Assembly: GCA_035693615.1 (NCBI GenBank)
Contig: DASSGH010000075.1
Span: 3,891 to 67,890 of the forward strand
From: VAZQ01 sp035693615
GTDB lineage: Bacteria > Pseudomonadota > Alphaproteobacteria > Rhizobiales > Xanthobacteraceae
Length of the DNA: 64,000 nucleotides
Reading direction: 5' to 3'
Shown: one piece after another, positions 1 to 8,195 of the stretch
Numbering within the stretch: the stretch's first letter is position 1
How the letters are laid out: each line of letters starts with the position of its first letter
The notes under the pieces: generated by a model
The model's input: the letters and a program-made list of their open reading frames with translations, nothing else
Databases searched by the model: none
Told to the model about the DNA's origin: nothing
Made by a program: the position numbers and the translations under genes

Positions 1-39
1 TCCTTACCCATCCTGCAGCCTCACGTTTCCCCCTCGACG

Positions 40-846
40 ATGGCGACGTCTGGGACGGAAACATCGTCGACGGATGGGAACATCTCAAGCGAAGCGGGCG
101 GCAGCAGATTAAGAACAGTCCGCGCGCGTGTCGGGGCGAAGCACGTGACCTACCAGTGGGTGGATTGCGAACCCGCGTTCATCGCACAGCGTTACGATCG
201 AATTGCCGGCCTGATCGGCCTGTTCGACCGCCTGTTGTTCCTCCCGCCGCACCTGCGCCAACGCGCCACGGCCGGTCTCAGGCTCAACCCGGGCGGCCGC
301 GTGCTCGAAATCGGATGCGGCACCGGGCGCAATCTTCCGTTCCTGCGCGCGGCGGTCGGAGGCACCGGCAAAGTCTATGGCGTCGACCTATCGAGCGGGA
401 TGCTGCGCCGCGCGCGAGCGCTGTGCCGGCGTGAGCAGTGGGAGAACGTCGAGCTGACCCAGGGCGACGCCCTCGAATACATCCCCTGCGAGCCGCTTGA
501 CGGCATCATGTTCGGCCTCTGCTACAACACGATGCCGCACCACCTCGAAGTCCTGCGCCATGCGTGGAAGCACCTGCGTCCAGGCGGCCGCATCGTCATC
601 ATGGACGGCAAGCTCCCCCGCGGCCGCGGCGGCAACCTCGTACTGCCGTTCGGGCTCTGGCTGATGAAGCATACCCTGCTCGGCAATCCCTTGATCAAGC
701 CGTGGAAGGACCTCGCCGCAATCGCCGACCAGTTCGAGATGGAAGAATTCCTGTTCGGCTCGTGGTACGCGTGCTGGGGAACGAAATCCGCAAGCGCGCA
801 GGGCTACGATCTGCTGCCCGCCGAGCAGCTCCTCGCGGCGGAATAA
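40..846 (+). CDS. class I SAM-dependent methyltransferase
   Basis: The 268-residue protein carries the glycine-rich SAM-binding motif VLEIGCGTGRN at residues 88-98 and the following acidic strand GVDLSSGML near 114-122, which define class I methyltransferases. A second conserved part, LRPGGRIVIMDG near 183-194, is the usual post-motif loop. The first 40 residues are polar and low in hydrophobicity and probably not part of the fold. It resembles the UbiE/phospholipid N-methyltransferase type, but the substrate cannot be told from the sequence. No clear ribosome site precedes the ATG at 40, so the start is uncertain; only 39 bases of upstream sequence are visible. Confidence 0.8.
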   Translation: MATSGTETSSTDGNISSEAGGSRLRTVRARVGAKHVTYQWVDCEPAFIAQRYDRIAGLIGLFDRLLFLPPHLRQRATAGLRLNPGGRVLEIGCGTGRNLPFLRAAVGGTGKVYGVDLSSGMLRRARALCRREQWENVELTQGDALEYIPCEPLDGIMFGLCYNTMPHHLEVLRHAWKHLRPGGRIVIMDGKLPRGRGGNLVLPFGLWLMKHTLLGNPLIKPWKDLAAIADQFEMEEFLFGSWYACWGTKSASAQGYDLLPAEQLLAAE

Positions 847-1020
847 AAATCTCCCACGCGTGGCCTGGCACGCGGCAAGGGCCGTCAGCCCGCGCTCGTC
901 GCGGCAAATGTGCGTCCTTCGCACTAGCTTGACTGGGTTCCAACAGTCGACCGAAGATGGGGCGCGCGTGGGCGGGCGGCCGTGCGCGTTGCGCCGCATT
1001 CCCGGCGGGAGAACAAGCAT

Positions 1021-1317
1021 TTGGCATTCAAGCGCGTCGCCGCGTCGCTTTGCATCTGCTGGGCCGCCTTCTGCGGAACCCAATCCAATACCGCGCCGCT
1101 CGCCTTCGGCATGACCCCCGACCAGGTTTCGGTCGCGCTCGGCGTGCCGCTCGTCTACTACTCCGGGCGGGCAGGCTCGGAGATCTATCTCGCCTATGGA
1201 TCGCCGGGCATTCCCGGGTTCTATCCGACCGATTCCGCCCTTGCGCTACAGTTTCGCAACGGGCAGCTCACGGGGTGGAAAAAGGATTGGCGCTTGCGTC
1301 GCCCGTGGCCGTTCTGA
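1021..1317 (+). CDS. small exported protein of unknown function
   Basis: A TTG start at 1021 is preceded at nine bases by GGGAG (1007-1011); a GTG at 982 in the same frame is the alternative. From the TTG the protein is 98 residues and begins with a basic then hydrophobic segment (AFKRVAASLCICWAAFCG) that looks like a secretion signal. The mature part, beginning FGMTPDQVSVALGVPLVYY, recalls the small outer-membrane SmpA/OmlA-type fold in which a short helix and a beta hairpin pack together, but the match is only by eye. It ends eight bases before the luciferase-like gene and may be cotranscribed with it. Confidence 0.5.
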   Translation: MAFKRVAASLCICWAAFCGTQSNTAPLAFGMTPDQVSVALGVPLVYYSGRAGSEIYLAYGSPGIPGFYPTDSALALQFRNGQLTGWKKDWRLRRPWPF

Positions 1318-1324
1318 CCCGCGA

Positions 1325-2341
1325 ATGCCGGCGCATCCCATTGCTCTTTCCATCCTGGATCTATCGCCGGTCGCAGCCGGGTCCTCCGGGGCGATTTCGC
1401 TGCGCAATTCGCTCGACCTCGCGCGGCTCGCGGACCGGCTTGGCTACACGCGATACTGGTTGGCCGAACACCACAACCTGCCCTCGATCGCGAGTTCCGC
1501 GCCCGACATCATGATCGGGCAGGTCGCGGCGGCGACCGAACGCATCCGGGTCGGCTCCGGCGGCGTCATGCTGCCGAACCACGCTCCCCTCATGGTGGCC
1601 GAGCGATTCAAGGTGCTGGAGGCGCTATTTCCCGGGCGCATCGATCTTGGCCTTGGCCGCGCGCCCGGGACCGATCCGGTCACCTCGTATGCGCTGCGGC
1701 GGCGGCAGGATGCCGGCGACGACGATTTTCTCGAACGACTGCAGGAACTGCTGCTGTTCGAGAGCAACGCCTTTCCGGAAGGCCATCCGTTCCGTTCGGT
1801 GCGCGCCATGCCGCAGGACGTGGCGCTCCCGCCGATCTGGCTCTTGGGATCGAGCGGCTACAGCGCGCAGCTCGCCGCCGTGCTGGGCGCCGGCTTTTCC
1901 TTCGCCCACCATTTCGCCGATCACGATCCGGTCGCAGCGATGCTCAGCTACCGCGATCAATTCAAGCCGTCCGCGGCCCGGCAGGCACCGTACGCCATTC
2001 TGGCCTGCGCCGCGGTTTGCGCCGACAGCGAGGCGCAAGCGCAACGTCTCGCCGCGACCATCGACCTTAACTTCGTGCGACGCAGCCACGGGGAATATTT
2101 GCCGTTGGCGAGCCCGGAGGAAGCCGCGGCTTATCCCTATTCGCCGGCCGAGCGCGGGTTGATCGCGCGCAATCGCCGGCGCCTGTTTGTCGGCACGAAA
2201 GCGACGGTGCTGGAGGCGCTTTCGCAGATGGTCACCGCCACCAAAGCCGATGAGCTGATGATCACCACCATGGTCTACGACCACGCCGCGCGCCGGCATT
2301 CCTACGAACTGCTGGCAGAGGCGTTCGGGCTGCGCCCCTAA
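1325..2341 (+). CDS. LLM-class flavin-dependent oxidoreductase (luciferase-like)
   Basis: The protein is 338 residues from the ATG at 1325; the frame stays open further upstream but the preceding gene occupies that space. The N-terminal SILDLSPV and the segments YWLAEHHNLP and RIRVGSGGVMLPNH are typical of the bacterial luciferase-like (LLM) TIM-barrel family that binds FMN or F420. RIDLGLGRAPGTDP follows, as in the MsnO8-type subgroup. These enzymes use reduced flavin and oxygen, or transfer hydride, on varied small substrates; no substrate can be named. It is a cytoplasmic protein with no signal sequence. Confidence 0.85.
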   Translation: MPAHPIALSILDLSPVAAGSSGAISLRNSLDLARLADRLGYTRYWLAEHHNLPSIASSAPDIMIGQVAAATERIRVGSGGVMLPNHAPLMVAERFKVLEALFPGRIDLGLGRAPGTDPVTSYALRRRQDAGDDDFLERLQELLLFESNAFPEGHPFRSVRAMPQDVALPPIWLLGSSGYSAQLAAVLGAGFSFAHHFADHDPVAAMLSYRDQFKPSAARQAPYAILACAAVCADSEAQAQRLAATIDLNFVRRSHGEYLPLASPEEAAAYPYSPAERGLIARNRRRLFVGTKATVLEALSQMVTATKADELMITTMVYDHAARRHSYELLAEAFGLRP

Positions 2342-2470
2342 GGTTCCGGCGGCGAGCCTGCTCGTTCGCCTTCGCGGCCAGTTGCTTTGCGGCGACGAAC
2401 GCGTGAAATTGCGGCGCGATGCCGGGGGAGGCGCATTCGGCCGACCGGCAGTACTTCAAAGGAGGTCGCC

Positions 2471-3148
2471 TTGGGTAAGCAGTTCTCGCTCACGTCCGCC
2501 GATCAGTTTCAGTTGGGTGCCTATCGTGCCGATCCGGCGGGCCCCGCAAAGGGCGGCATCGTGGTCATCCAGGAAATCTTCGGCGTCAATCATCACATCC
2601 GTGCGGTGTGCGACCGGCTCGCCGGCGAAGGCTACGCCGCGTTGGCCCCGGCGCTGTTTGATCGTCAGCACAAGAACTTCGAATCGGGCTATACGCCGGA
2701 CGAGATCGCCAACGCGCGCAAATTCGTCGCCAACCCCGATTGGGGCGCCATGCTGCGCGACACGCAAGCCGCCATCGACGAGCTGAAGAAGGAAGGCCCG
2801 GTCGCCATCATGGGCTTCTGCATGGGCGGCACGATTGCTTTCCTCGCCGCCTGCAAGCTCAACGGCCTCTCGGCTGCGATCTGCTACTACGGCGGGCAAA
2901 TCGCCAAGAACGCCGACGAGAAGCCGAAGGTGCCCACGCAGATGCATTTCGGCGACCAGGATGCGTCGATTCCGATGAGCGACGTGGAAACGATCAAGAA
3001 GAAGCGCGGCGGCGACACCGAGATCTACGTCTACACAGGCGCGCAGCACGGGTTCCATTGCGATGAGCGCGGGAGCTTCCACGAAGCGAGCGCCAAGACC
3101 GCCTGGCAGCGCGCCACCGATTTTCTCAAGAAGCACCTGAAGAAGTGA
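2471..3148 (+). CDS. dienelactone hydrolase family protein
   Basis: A strong ribosome site AAAGGAGGT at 2458-2466 fixes a TTG start at 2471, giving 225 residues, close to the usual size of the family. The alpha/beta-hydrolase triad is visible: nucleophile Cys117 in GFCMGG, Asp164 in GDQDASIP and His193 in AQHGFHC, with the activating Glu35 in QEIFG. Dienelactone hydrolases open lactone rings produced in chlorocatechol and related aromatic breakdown, though many members act on other esters. The gene is alone on its strand and faces msrA tail to tail. Confidence 0.9.
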   Translation: MGKQFSLTSADQFQLGAYRADPAGPAKGGIVVIQEIFGVNHHIRAVCDRLAGEGYAALAPALFDRQHKNFESGYTPDEIANARKFVANPDWGAMLRDTQAAIDELKKEGPVAIMGFCMGGTIAFLAACKLNGLSAAICYYGGQIAKNADEKPKVPTQMHFGDQDASIPMSDVETIKKKRGGDTEIYVYTGAQHGFHCDERGSFHEASAKTAWQRATDFLKKHLKK

Positions 3149-3155
3149 GACCCCA

Positions 3156-3173
3156 CCCGGCCGATTGGCCGGG
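3156..3173. terminator. hairpin between convergent genes
   Basis: CCCGGCC GATT GGCCGGG forms a perfect seven-pair stem with a four-base loop, eight bases after the dienelactone hydrolase stop and before the msrA stop on the other strand. No T-run follows on either side, so intrinsic termination is plausible but not strong. Confidence 0.35.
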
Positions 3174-3262
3174 CTCCGGACTGCGGCGCAAAGGCGGGGA
3201 ACGCGCCTAAGTCGCGCCACCCCGCGCGTGAGGCGGTGTTCGCGCCGCAGCGATGAGGCTGA

Positions 3263-3922
3263 TTACGTTTGCGCGGCAGCAAGGCCGACCGGACAGCTCA
3301 CGCCCGTGCCGCCGAGGCCGCAATAGCCCATCGGATTCTTCGCCAGATACTGCTGGTGATAGTCTTCGGCGAAGTAGAATGGGGGCGCATCGATGACTTC
3401 GGTGCTGATCGCACCGAAATGTCGCGCCTTTAGCTCCTTGCCATACATCGCTTTCGAGGCCTCCGCGACCCGGCGCTGTTCGGGGGTGAAGGCATAGATG
3501 CCGGAGCGATACTGCGTGCCTACGTCGTTGCCCTGGCGCATCCCTTGGGTCGGATCGTGATTCTCCCAGAAGGTTTTGAGCAGCCGCTCATAGGAAATCT
3601 TCGCCGGATCGTAGACCACCAGCACCACTTCGTTGTGGCCGGTGCGGCCGGTGCACACCTCTTGGTAGGTCGGGTTGGGCGTGTGGCCGCCCGCGTAACC
3701 GACGGCGGTGATGTAAATGCCCTCCCCCAATTCCCAAAACTTGCGCTCGGCGCCCCAGAAGCAACCCATGCCGAACATCGCCGTCTCGAGGCCGGCGGGA
3801 TACGGCCCCTTGAGCGGCCGGTGAAAGATGAAATGCTCGCGCGCGGTCGGAATCGGCGTCGATCGGCCGGGCAGCGCTTCGGCGTGTGACGGCATCTCGA
3901 GCTTTTTCTTGAACATCAGCAT
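3263..3922 (-). CDS. msrA: peptide-methionine (S)-S-oxide reductase MsrA
   Basis: The 219-residue protein has the MsrA active-site motif GCFWGAE with catalytic Cys54, followed by VGYAGGHTPNPTYQEVCTG and HNEVVLVVYDP, all hallmarks of the family. The C-terminal YCGLGGTGVSCPVG carries the resolving cysteines of the alpha/proteobacterial form. The enzyme reduces methionine-S-sulfoxide in proteins using thioredoxin. No signal sequence is present, so it acts in the cytoplasm. The N-terminal extension of about 45 residues is the usual length for this subtype. Confidence 0.97.
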   Translation of the reverse strand: MLMFKKKLEMPSHAEALPGRSTPIPTAREHFIFHRPLKGPYPAGLETAMFGMGCFWGAERKFWELGEGIYITAVGYAGGHTPNPTYQEVCTGRTGHNEVVLVVYDPAKISYERLLKTFWENHDPTQGMRQGNDVGTQYRSGIYAFTPEQRRVAEASKAMYGKELKARHFGAISTEVIDAPPFYFAEDYHQQYLAKNPMGYCGLGGTGVSCPVGLAAAQT

Positions 3923-3963
3923 GGCAGCGCCTCCGGTACTTGCAGGCTAGATATAGGAGCGCG

Positions 3964-4287
3964 TTAGTCCCGCGCGTATCCGATCAGCGGCTTTTTCTTT
4001 CGTCCGAGCAGGATCAGGATGGCGCCGATGACGGCGAGCACGAACGAAACCGGCTGATCGAGAAAATAAGGCTTGACCAGGCCTTGCCAGACCCATGCCC
4101 CGGCGCGGCGTTCGACCTCCGGCTGCAGCGATGTGAGCGAACTCTGGTGGATGTTGGACCAGGTGGATTCCACGCTGCTGATATACACCGTCTGGTCCGC
4201 GATCGACTTGGTGCCGTCGTAGACCAAAAAGATGAAGCCCAACGCGAGCGCCAAAAGGCCAAGAAACCGTAGAACAAAGCGGATCAT
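3964..4287 (-). CDS. two-helix membrane protein of unknown function
   Basis: This 107-residue protein has a hydrophobic helix at residues 4-22 (FVLRFLGLLALALGFIFLVY), a 50-residue loop with the conserved-looking SVESTWSNIH, and a second helix near 82-96 (SFVLAVIGAILILLG) followed by the basic end RKKKP. Short proteins of this layout are common in Hyphomicrobiales and sometimes labelled as PetM-like, a label I do not think is justified. It lies behind msrA on the same strand, 41 bases upstream of it, so the two may be cotranscribed. Confidence 0.7.
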   Translation of the reverse strand: MIRFVLRFLGLLALALGFIFLVYDGTKSIADQTVYISSVESTWSNIHQSSLTSLQPEVERRAGAWVWQGLVKPYFLDQPVSFVLAVIGAILILLGRKKKPLIGYARD

Positions 4288-4496
4288 GAGGTCTTACGCG
4301 CAAACACGGATTGCCCCACTACCGATTAACCCGCCCGGCCATTCGCTTCAATCGGGGAGCAAGCCGGTCGCCCGGAGGATGCTGAGCAGGAGGCCGGACC
4401 GGTCGCCGGGCGGGTTTAGCGACTTGCCTTGAGTGAAGCCCAGGCGATCCGCTAGCTTTGGCTATCCGGCCATCACGGCTTTTGTAAGGGGTTGAA

Positions 4497-6776
4497 ATGT
4501 CTGCGAAACAGGATGGCCGCGGGACACGACCGACATTTACCGACCAAGAAGCGCTGCTGTTCCACAGCCAGGGCCGGCCGGGCAAGCTGGAAGTGGTGGC
4601 CACCAAGCCCATGGCCACCCAGCGCGACCTGTCGCTGGCCTATTCACCCGGCGTCGCGGTGCCGGTGCTGGCGATTGCCGAGCATGAGGACCGCGCCTTC
4701 GATTACACCACCAAGGGCAATTTCGTCGCCGTCATCACCAACGGCACCGCCATTCTGGGACTGGGCAATCGCGGCGCGCTCGCCGCCAAACCGGTCATGG
4801 AAGGCAAGGCCGTTCTGTTCAAGCGCTTCGCCGACATCGATTCCATCGATCTCGAGGTCGCCTCCGAAGACCCCGACGAGATCGTCAACTGCATCAAGCT
4901 GTTGGGCAAGAGCTGGGGCGGCATCAACCTCGAGGACATTCGCGCTCCGGAATGTTTCGTGATCGAGCAGCGGCTGCGGGAGCTCTTGGATATCCCGGTG
5001 TTCCATGACGACCAGCACGGTACCGCGATCATTGCCGCGGCCGGCTTGATGAATGCCCTCGATCTCACCGGCCGCGATATCAAATCGACCAAACTCGTGT
5101 GCAACGGCGCCGGCGCCGCCGGCATCGCCTGCCTCGAACTGCTCAAGGCCATCGGGTTCACGCCCAGCAACATCATCCTCTGCGACACGAAAGGGGTGAT
5201 TTATCAAGGTCGCACTGCGGGCATGAATCAGTGGAAGTCAGCGCATGCGGTGAAAACCTCCGCCCGTACGCTCGCCGAGGCGCTAGCAGGCGCCGACGTC
5301 TTCTTCGGCCTCTCGGTGAAGGGCGCAGTCACCAAAGAGATGGTGAAATCGATGGCGGCAAAGCCGATCATCTTCGCCATGGCAAATCCCGATCCGGAAA
5401 TTAGCGCCGAGGAAGTGGCGGAGGTCCGCAACGACGCCATCATGGCGACCGGACGTTCCGACTATCCCAATCAGATCAACAATGTGCTCGGCTTCCCCTA
5501 CATCTTCCGCGGCGCGCTCGACGTGCGCGCGACCGCCATCAACATGGAGATGAAGATCGCCGCTGCGAAGGCACTCGCCGCGCTGGCGCGGGAGGACGTT
5601 CCCGACGAGGTCGCCGCCGCATATGGCATCCGGCCGAAATACGGGCCCGAATACATCATCCCGGTGCCGTTCGACCCGCGGCTGATTTCGTCCGTTCCCC
5701 CCGCGGTGGCCGCCGCCGCCATGGACAGCGGCGTCGCCCGGCGTCCCATCGTCGACATGGACGCCTACCGGGCACAGCTGCGCTCGCGCCTCGATCCGGT
5801 CGCCGGCGTTCTCCAGCGCGTCCACGAGCGGCTGCGCCGGCGGCCGCAACGGGTCGTTTTCGCCGAAGGTGAAGAGGAGCAGGTCATCCGTGCCGCCGCG
5901 ATCTTCGTCCAGCAGGGCCTCGGGACGGCTTTGCTCGTCGGCCGCGAGGACCGCGTGCGCGAGAGCGCGCGCACGCTGGGCATCGAACTGGGCGGCGGCA
6001 TCGAGATCATCAACGCGCGGCTGTCGCAGCGCAACGCGGCGTATGCCGCCTTTCTCTACGAGCGCCTGCAGCGCGACGGCTTTCTCCAGCGTGACGTGCA
6101 GCGCCTGGTGAATCAGGACCGCAATCATTTCGCCGCCTGCATGGTCGCGCTCAGCGACGCCGATGCCATGGTGACCGGCGTCACGCGCAATTTCTCGGTG
6201 GCGCTCGCGGACGTGCGGCGCTGCATCGATCCCAAGCCTGGCCACCGGGTGATGGGTGTGTCGCTGGTGCTCGCGCGCGGGCGAACAGTGCTGGTGGCCG
6301 ACACCGCGGTCACGGAAATGCCCAGTGCCGAGATTTTGGCCGACATCGCCGTCGAAGCCGCCGGCGTAGCGCGGCGCTTCGGCTACGAGCCGCGCATCGC
6401 GCTGCTGGCGTTCTCGACCTTCGGCCATCCTCCGGGCGAGCGCTCCGTACACGTGCAGGGGGCGGTGCGCATCCTCGACCAGCGCCGCGTCGATTTCGAG
6501 TATGACGGCGACATGGCCGCCGACGTCGCGCTCAACATGGAGCTGCGCGAGGCCTATCCGTTCTGCCGCCTCTCGGGGCCGGCCAACGTGCTGATCATGC
6601 CAGCATTCCATTCCGCCTCGATTTCGACCAAGCTGCTGCAAGAGCTCGGTGGCGCGACGGTGATCGGCCCCATTCTGGTCGGCCTCGACCGGTCGGTGCA
6701 GATCGTGCCGCTCTCGGCCAACGACGCCCAACTCGTCAATATGGCCGCGCTTGCGGCATTCAATGTGAGCGGGTGA
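4497..6776 (+). CDS. maeB: NADP-dependent malic enzyme with phosphotransacetylase-like domain
   Basis: At 759 residues this is the large bacterial malic enzyme. The N-terminal catalytic part has LAYSPGVA (47-54), the metal-binding FHDDQHGTAI (169-178) and the dinucleotide loop NGAGAAGI (203-210). From about residue 430 on it continues with a phosphotransacetylase-like domain (RVVFAEGEEEQVIRAA, later VQGAVRILDQRRVDFEYDGD), which in known MaeB proteins regulates rather than transfers acetyl groups. It decarboxylates malate to pyruvate with NADP reduction. AAGGGG at 4486-4491 is the ribosome site. The DapA-like gene follows after 13 bases. Confidence 0.96.
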   Translation: MSAKQDGRGTRPTFTDQEALLFHSQGRPGKLEVVATKPMATQRDLSLAYSPGVAVPVLAIAEHEDRAFDYTTKGNFVAVITNGTAILGLGNRGALAAKPVMEGKAVLFKRFADIDSIDLEVASEDPDEIVNCIKLLGKSWGGINLEDIRAPECFVIEQRLRELLDIPVFHDDQHGTAIIAAAGLMNALDLTGRDIKSTKLVCNGAGAAGIACLELLKAIGFTPSNIILCDTKGVIYQGRTAGMNQWKSAHAVKTSARTLAEALAGADVFFGLSVKGAVTKEMVKSMAAKPIIFAMANPDPEISAEEVAEVRNDAIMATGRSDYPNQINNVLGFPYIFRGALDVRATAINMEMKIAAAKALAALAREDVPDEVAAAYGIRPKYGPEYIIPVPFDPRLISSVPPAVAAAAMDSGVARRPIVDMDAYRAQLRSRLDPVAGVLQRVHERLRRRPQRVVFAEGEEEQVIRAAAIFVQQGLGTALLVGREDRVRESARTLGIELGGGIEIINARLSQRNAAYAAFLYERLQRDGFLQRDVQRLVNQDRNHFAACMVALSDADAMVTGVTRNFSVALADVRRCIDPKPGHRVMGVSLVLARGRTVLVADTAVTEMPSAEILADIAVEAAGVARRFGYEPRIALLAFSTFGHPPGERSVHVQGAVRILDQRRVDFEYDGDMAADVALNMELREAYPFCRLSGPANVLIMPAFHSASISTKLLQELGGATVIGPILVGLDRSVQIVPLSANDAQLVNMAALAAFNVSG

Positions 6777-6789
6777 CGACCCCGGGGAA

Positions 6790-7725
6790 GTGGACATGAC
6801 CGACAAGCTTCGTGGCGTGATCGCCGCCATTGCCACCGCCGTGGATGCGCAAGGCGAGCCCGACTGTGCGCGCTCGGTCGCGCTCGCGCGTTTTCTGCTC
6901 GCCAACGGCTGCGACGGATTAAACGTACTCGGCACCACGGGGGAGGCGACCTCGTTCTCCCTTGAGCAACGCAAGCGCGTGATGACGGCGTACCGCGACG
7001 CGGGTCTGCCCGTCGATCGCCTCATGGTCGGCACCGGCGCCGCCTCGGTCGCCGACGCGGTCGCGCTGACGCGACATGCCGCCGAGCTCGGCTTTGCCGG
7101 CGCGCTGCTGCTGCCGCCGTTCTATTACAAGGGCGTGCCGGACGAGGGGCTCCTCGCCTACGTGGAAACCATCGTGGGCGCCACGGCGGCAAAACCAATC
7201 CCGCTTTATCTCTATCACTTTCCCGCCCTCTCCGGTTTGCCGTGGCACTTCGCACTGATCAAGCGCCTGCTGCGCGCCTGTGGTACCCGTATCGTCGGGC
7301 TCAAGGATTCCTCCGGCGATATGGCCTATGCGCGCGAGGCGGCAGCGCTGTCGCCGCAGTTCGACGTGTTCCCATCGACCGAAGCGGTGCTGATGCAAGC
7401 GCGCTCGGGGGCGTTCGCCGGATGCATCTCGGCTACCGCCAATCTCAACGCCGATTTCTGCGCGCGCGCGTGGCGCAGCGGCGATGCGGGAGCCCTCGAG
7501 ACGGCCGTGCGCATCCGCAAGCTGTTCGACGGCAAGCCGCTGGTGCCGGGGGTCAAGGCGCTCCTTGCACACATCCATGGCGATGCGACTTGGGCGCGGG
7601 TCAAGCCGCCGCTTGCCGCGCTTGCTGCGAGCGAGCAGGCGGCGGTGGCAGGGGACTACGACGGCCTGCGCAGTGTTGCCGCGCAAGGACCCAAGGTCGC
7701 CGCCGCCGCTGCCCATGGATCGTGA
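6790..7725 (+). CDS. dihydrodipicolinate synthase family aldolase/lyase
   Basis: The 311-residue protein has the family motif GTTGE (48-52) and the Schiff-base lysine Lys172 in GLKDSSGD. The tyrosine loop reads LYHFPALSG (Tyr142) rather than the YNVP seen in true dihydrodipicolinate synthases, so it more likely handles another pyruvate-derived aldol substrate. GTG at 6790 follows GGGGAAG closely; ATG at 6796 is the alternative. It follows maeB by 13 bases and is probably cotranscribed; malic enzyme makes pyruvate, the usual partner substrate of this family, which may explain the pairing. Confidence 0.85.
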   Translation: MDMTDKLRGVIAAIATAVDAQGEPDCARSVALARFLLANGCDGLNVLGTTGEATSFSLEQRKRVMTAYRDAGLPVDRLMVGTGAASVADAVALTRHAAELGFAGALLLPPFYYKGVPDEGLLAYVETIVGATAAKPIPLYLYHFPALSGLPWHFALIKRLLRACGTRIVGLKDSSGDMAYAREAAALSPQFDVFPSTEAVLMQARSGAFAGCISATANLNADFCARAWRSGDAGALETAVRIRKLFDGKPLVPGVKALLAHIHGDATWARVKPPLAALAASEQAAVAGDYDGLRSVAAQGPKVAAAAAHGS

Positions 7726-7795
7726 GCGATCACCGGCCTCGCCGAGTCGCTGGAAAGTGACAGGCCGCGCACCCGGCTTTACCAGGCGCCAGCCG

Positions 7796-7824
7796 TTGAC
7801 GCTCCACGGCGACGCCGTTATAAG
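7796..7824 (+). promoter_or_regulatory. sigma-70 type promoter of rpsT
   Basis: TTGACG at 7796-7801 and TATAAG at 7819-7824 are separated by exactly 17 bases, about 105 bases before the rpsT start codon. Both hexamers match the housekeeping consensus at five and four or more positions. The bases from inside the -10 hexamer onward (ATAAGCGCCGTCG) recur at 8578-8590. Confidence 0.6.
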
Positions 7825-7928
7825 CGCCGTCGTGGCGGCGACGTGTGCTCGCCGCCACCTGTTTTTACGCTATCGGCCGCATCAGAATGCGCGGGGCGCG
7901 AGCGGCTACCCCGCAGACGAGCATAGCC

Positions 7929-8195
7929 ATGCCCAATACCACTTCCGCCCGCAAGGCGGTCCGCAAGATCGCGCGGCGTACCGAGATCAACAAGGCCCGC
8001 CGCTCGCAACTGCGCAGCTTCGTGCGCAAGGTCGAGGAAGCGATCGCTGGCGGCAACCGCAGCGCGGCACTCGCGGCGCTCAACGAGGCGGAGCCGATGA
8101 TCATGCGCGCGGCGCAGAAAGGCGTCGTGCATCCCAATGCCGCAAGTCGCAAGGTATCCCGCCTCGCGCACCGGGTCGCCAAGCTCGCCACCTAG
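7929..8195 (+). CDS. rpsT: 30S ribosomal protein S20
   Basis: The 88-residue protein begins MPNTTSARKAVRKIARRTEI and continues with the basic helical pattern of S20, including the conserved AAQKGVVHPNAASRKVSRLA near the C-terminus. Longer in-frame openings exist upstream but the ATG at 7929 gives the standard length and N-terminus. S20 binds 16S rRNA in the small subunit body. Its position immediately before dnaA is characteristic of Bradyrhizobium-like genomes. Confidence 0.97.
   Translation: MPNTTSARKAVRKIARRTEINKARRSQLRSFVRKVEEAIAGGNRSAALAALNEAEPMIMRAAQKGVVHPNAASRKVSRLAHRVAKLAT

Noticed and set aside
3964..4287. Cytochrome b6f PetM-like subunit
   Set aside because: Length and two-helix layout do not fit PetM, and no b6f or bc1 genes are nearby.
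5283..7034. 583-codon open frame on the minus strand across the malic enzyme gene
   Set aside because: It is the GC-bias shadow of maeB and the DapA-like gene; its translation is rich in Arg, His and Ala with no recognisable domain, whereas the plus strand encodes known proteins.
6790..7725. Naming the gene dapA
   Set aside because: The tyrosine loop differs from dihydrodipicolinate synthase and the family has many other activities.
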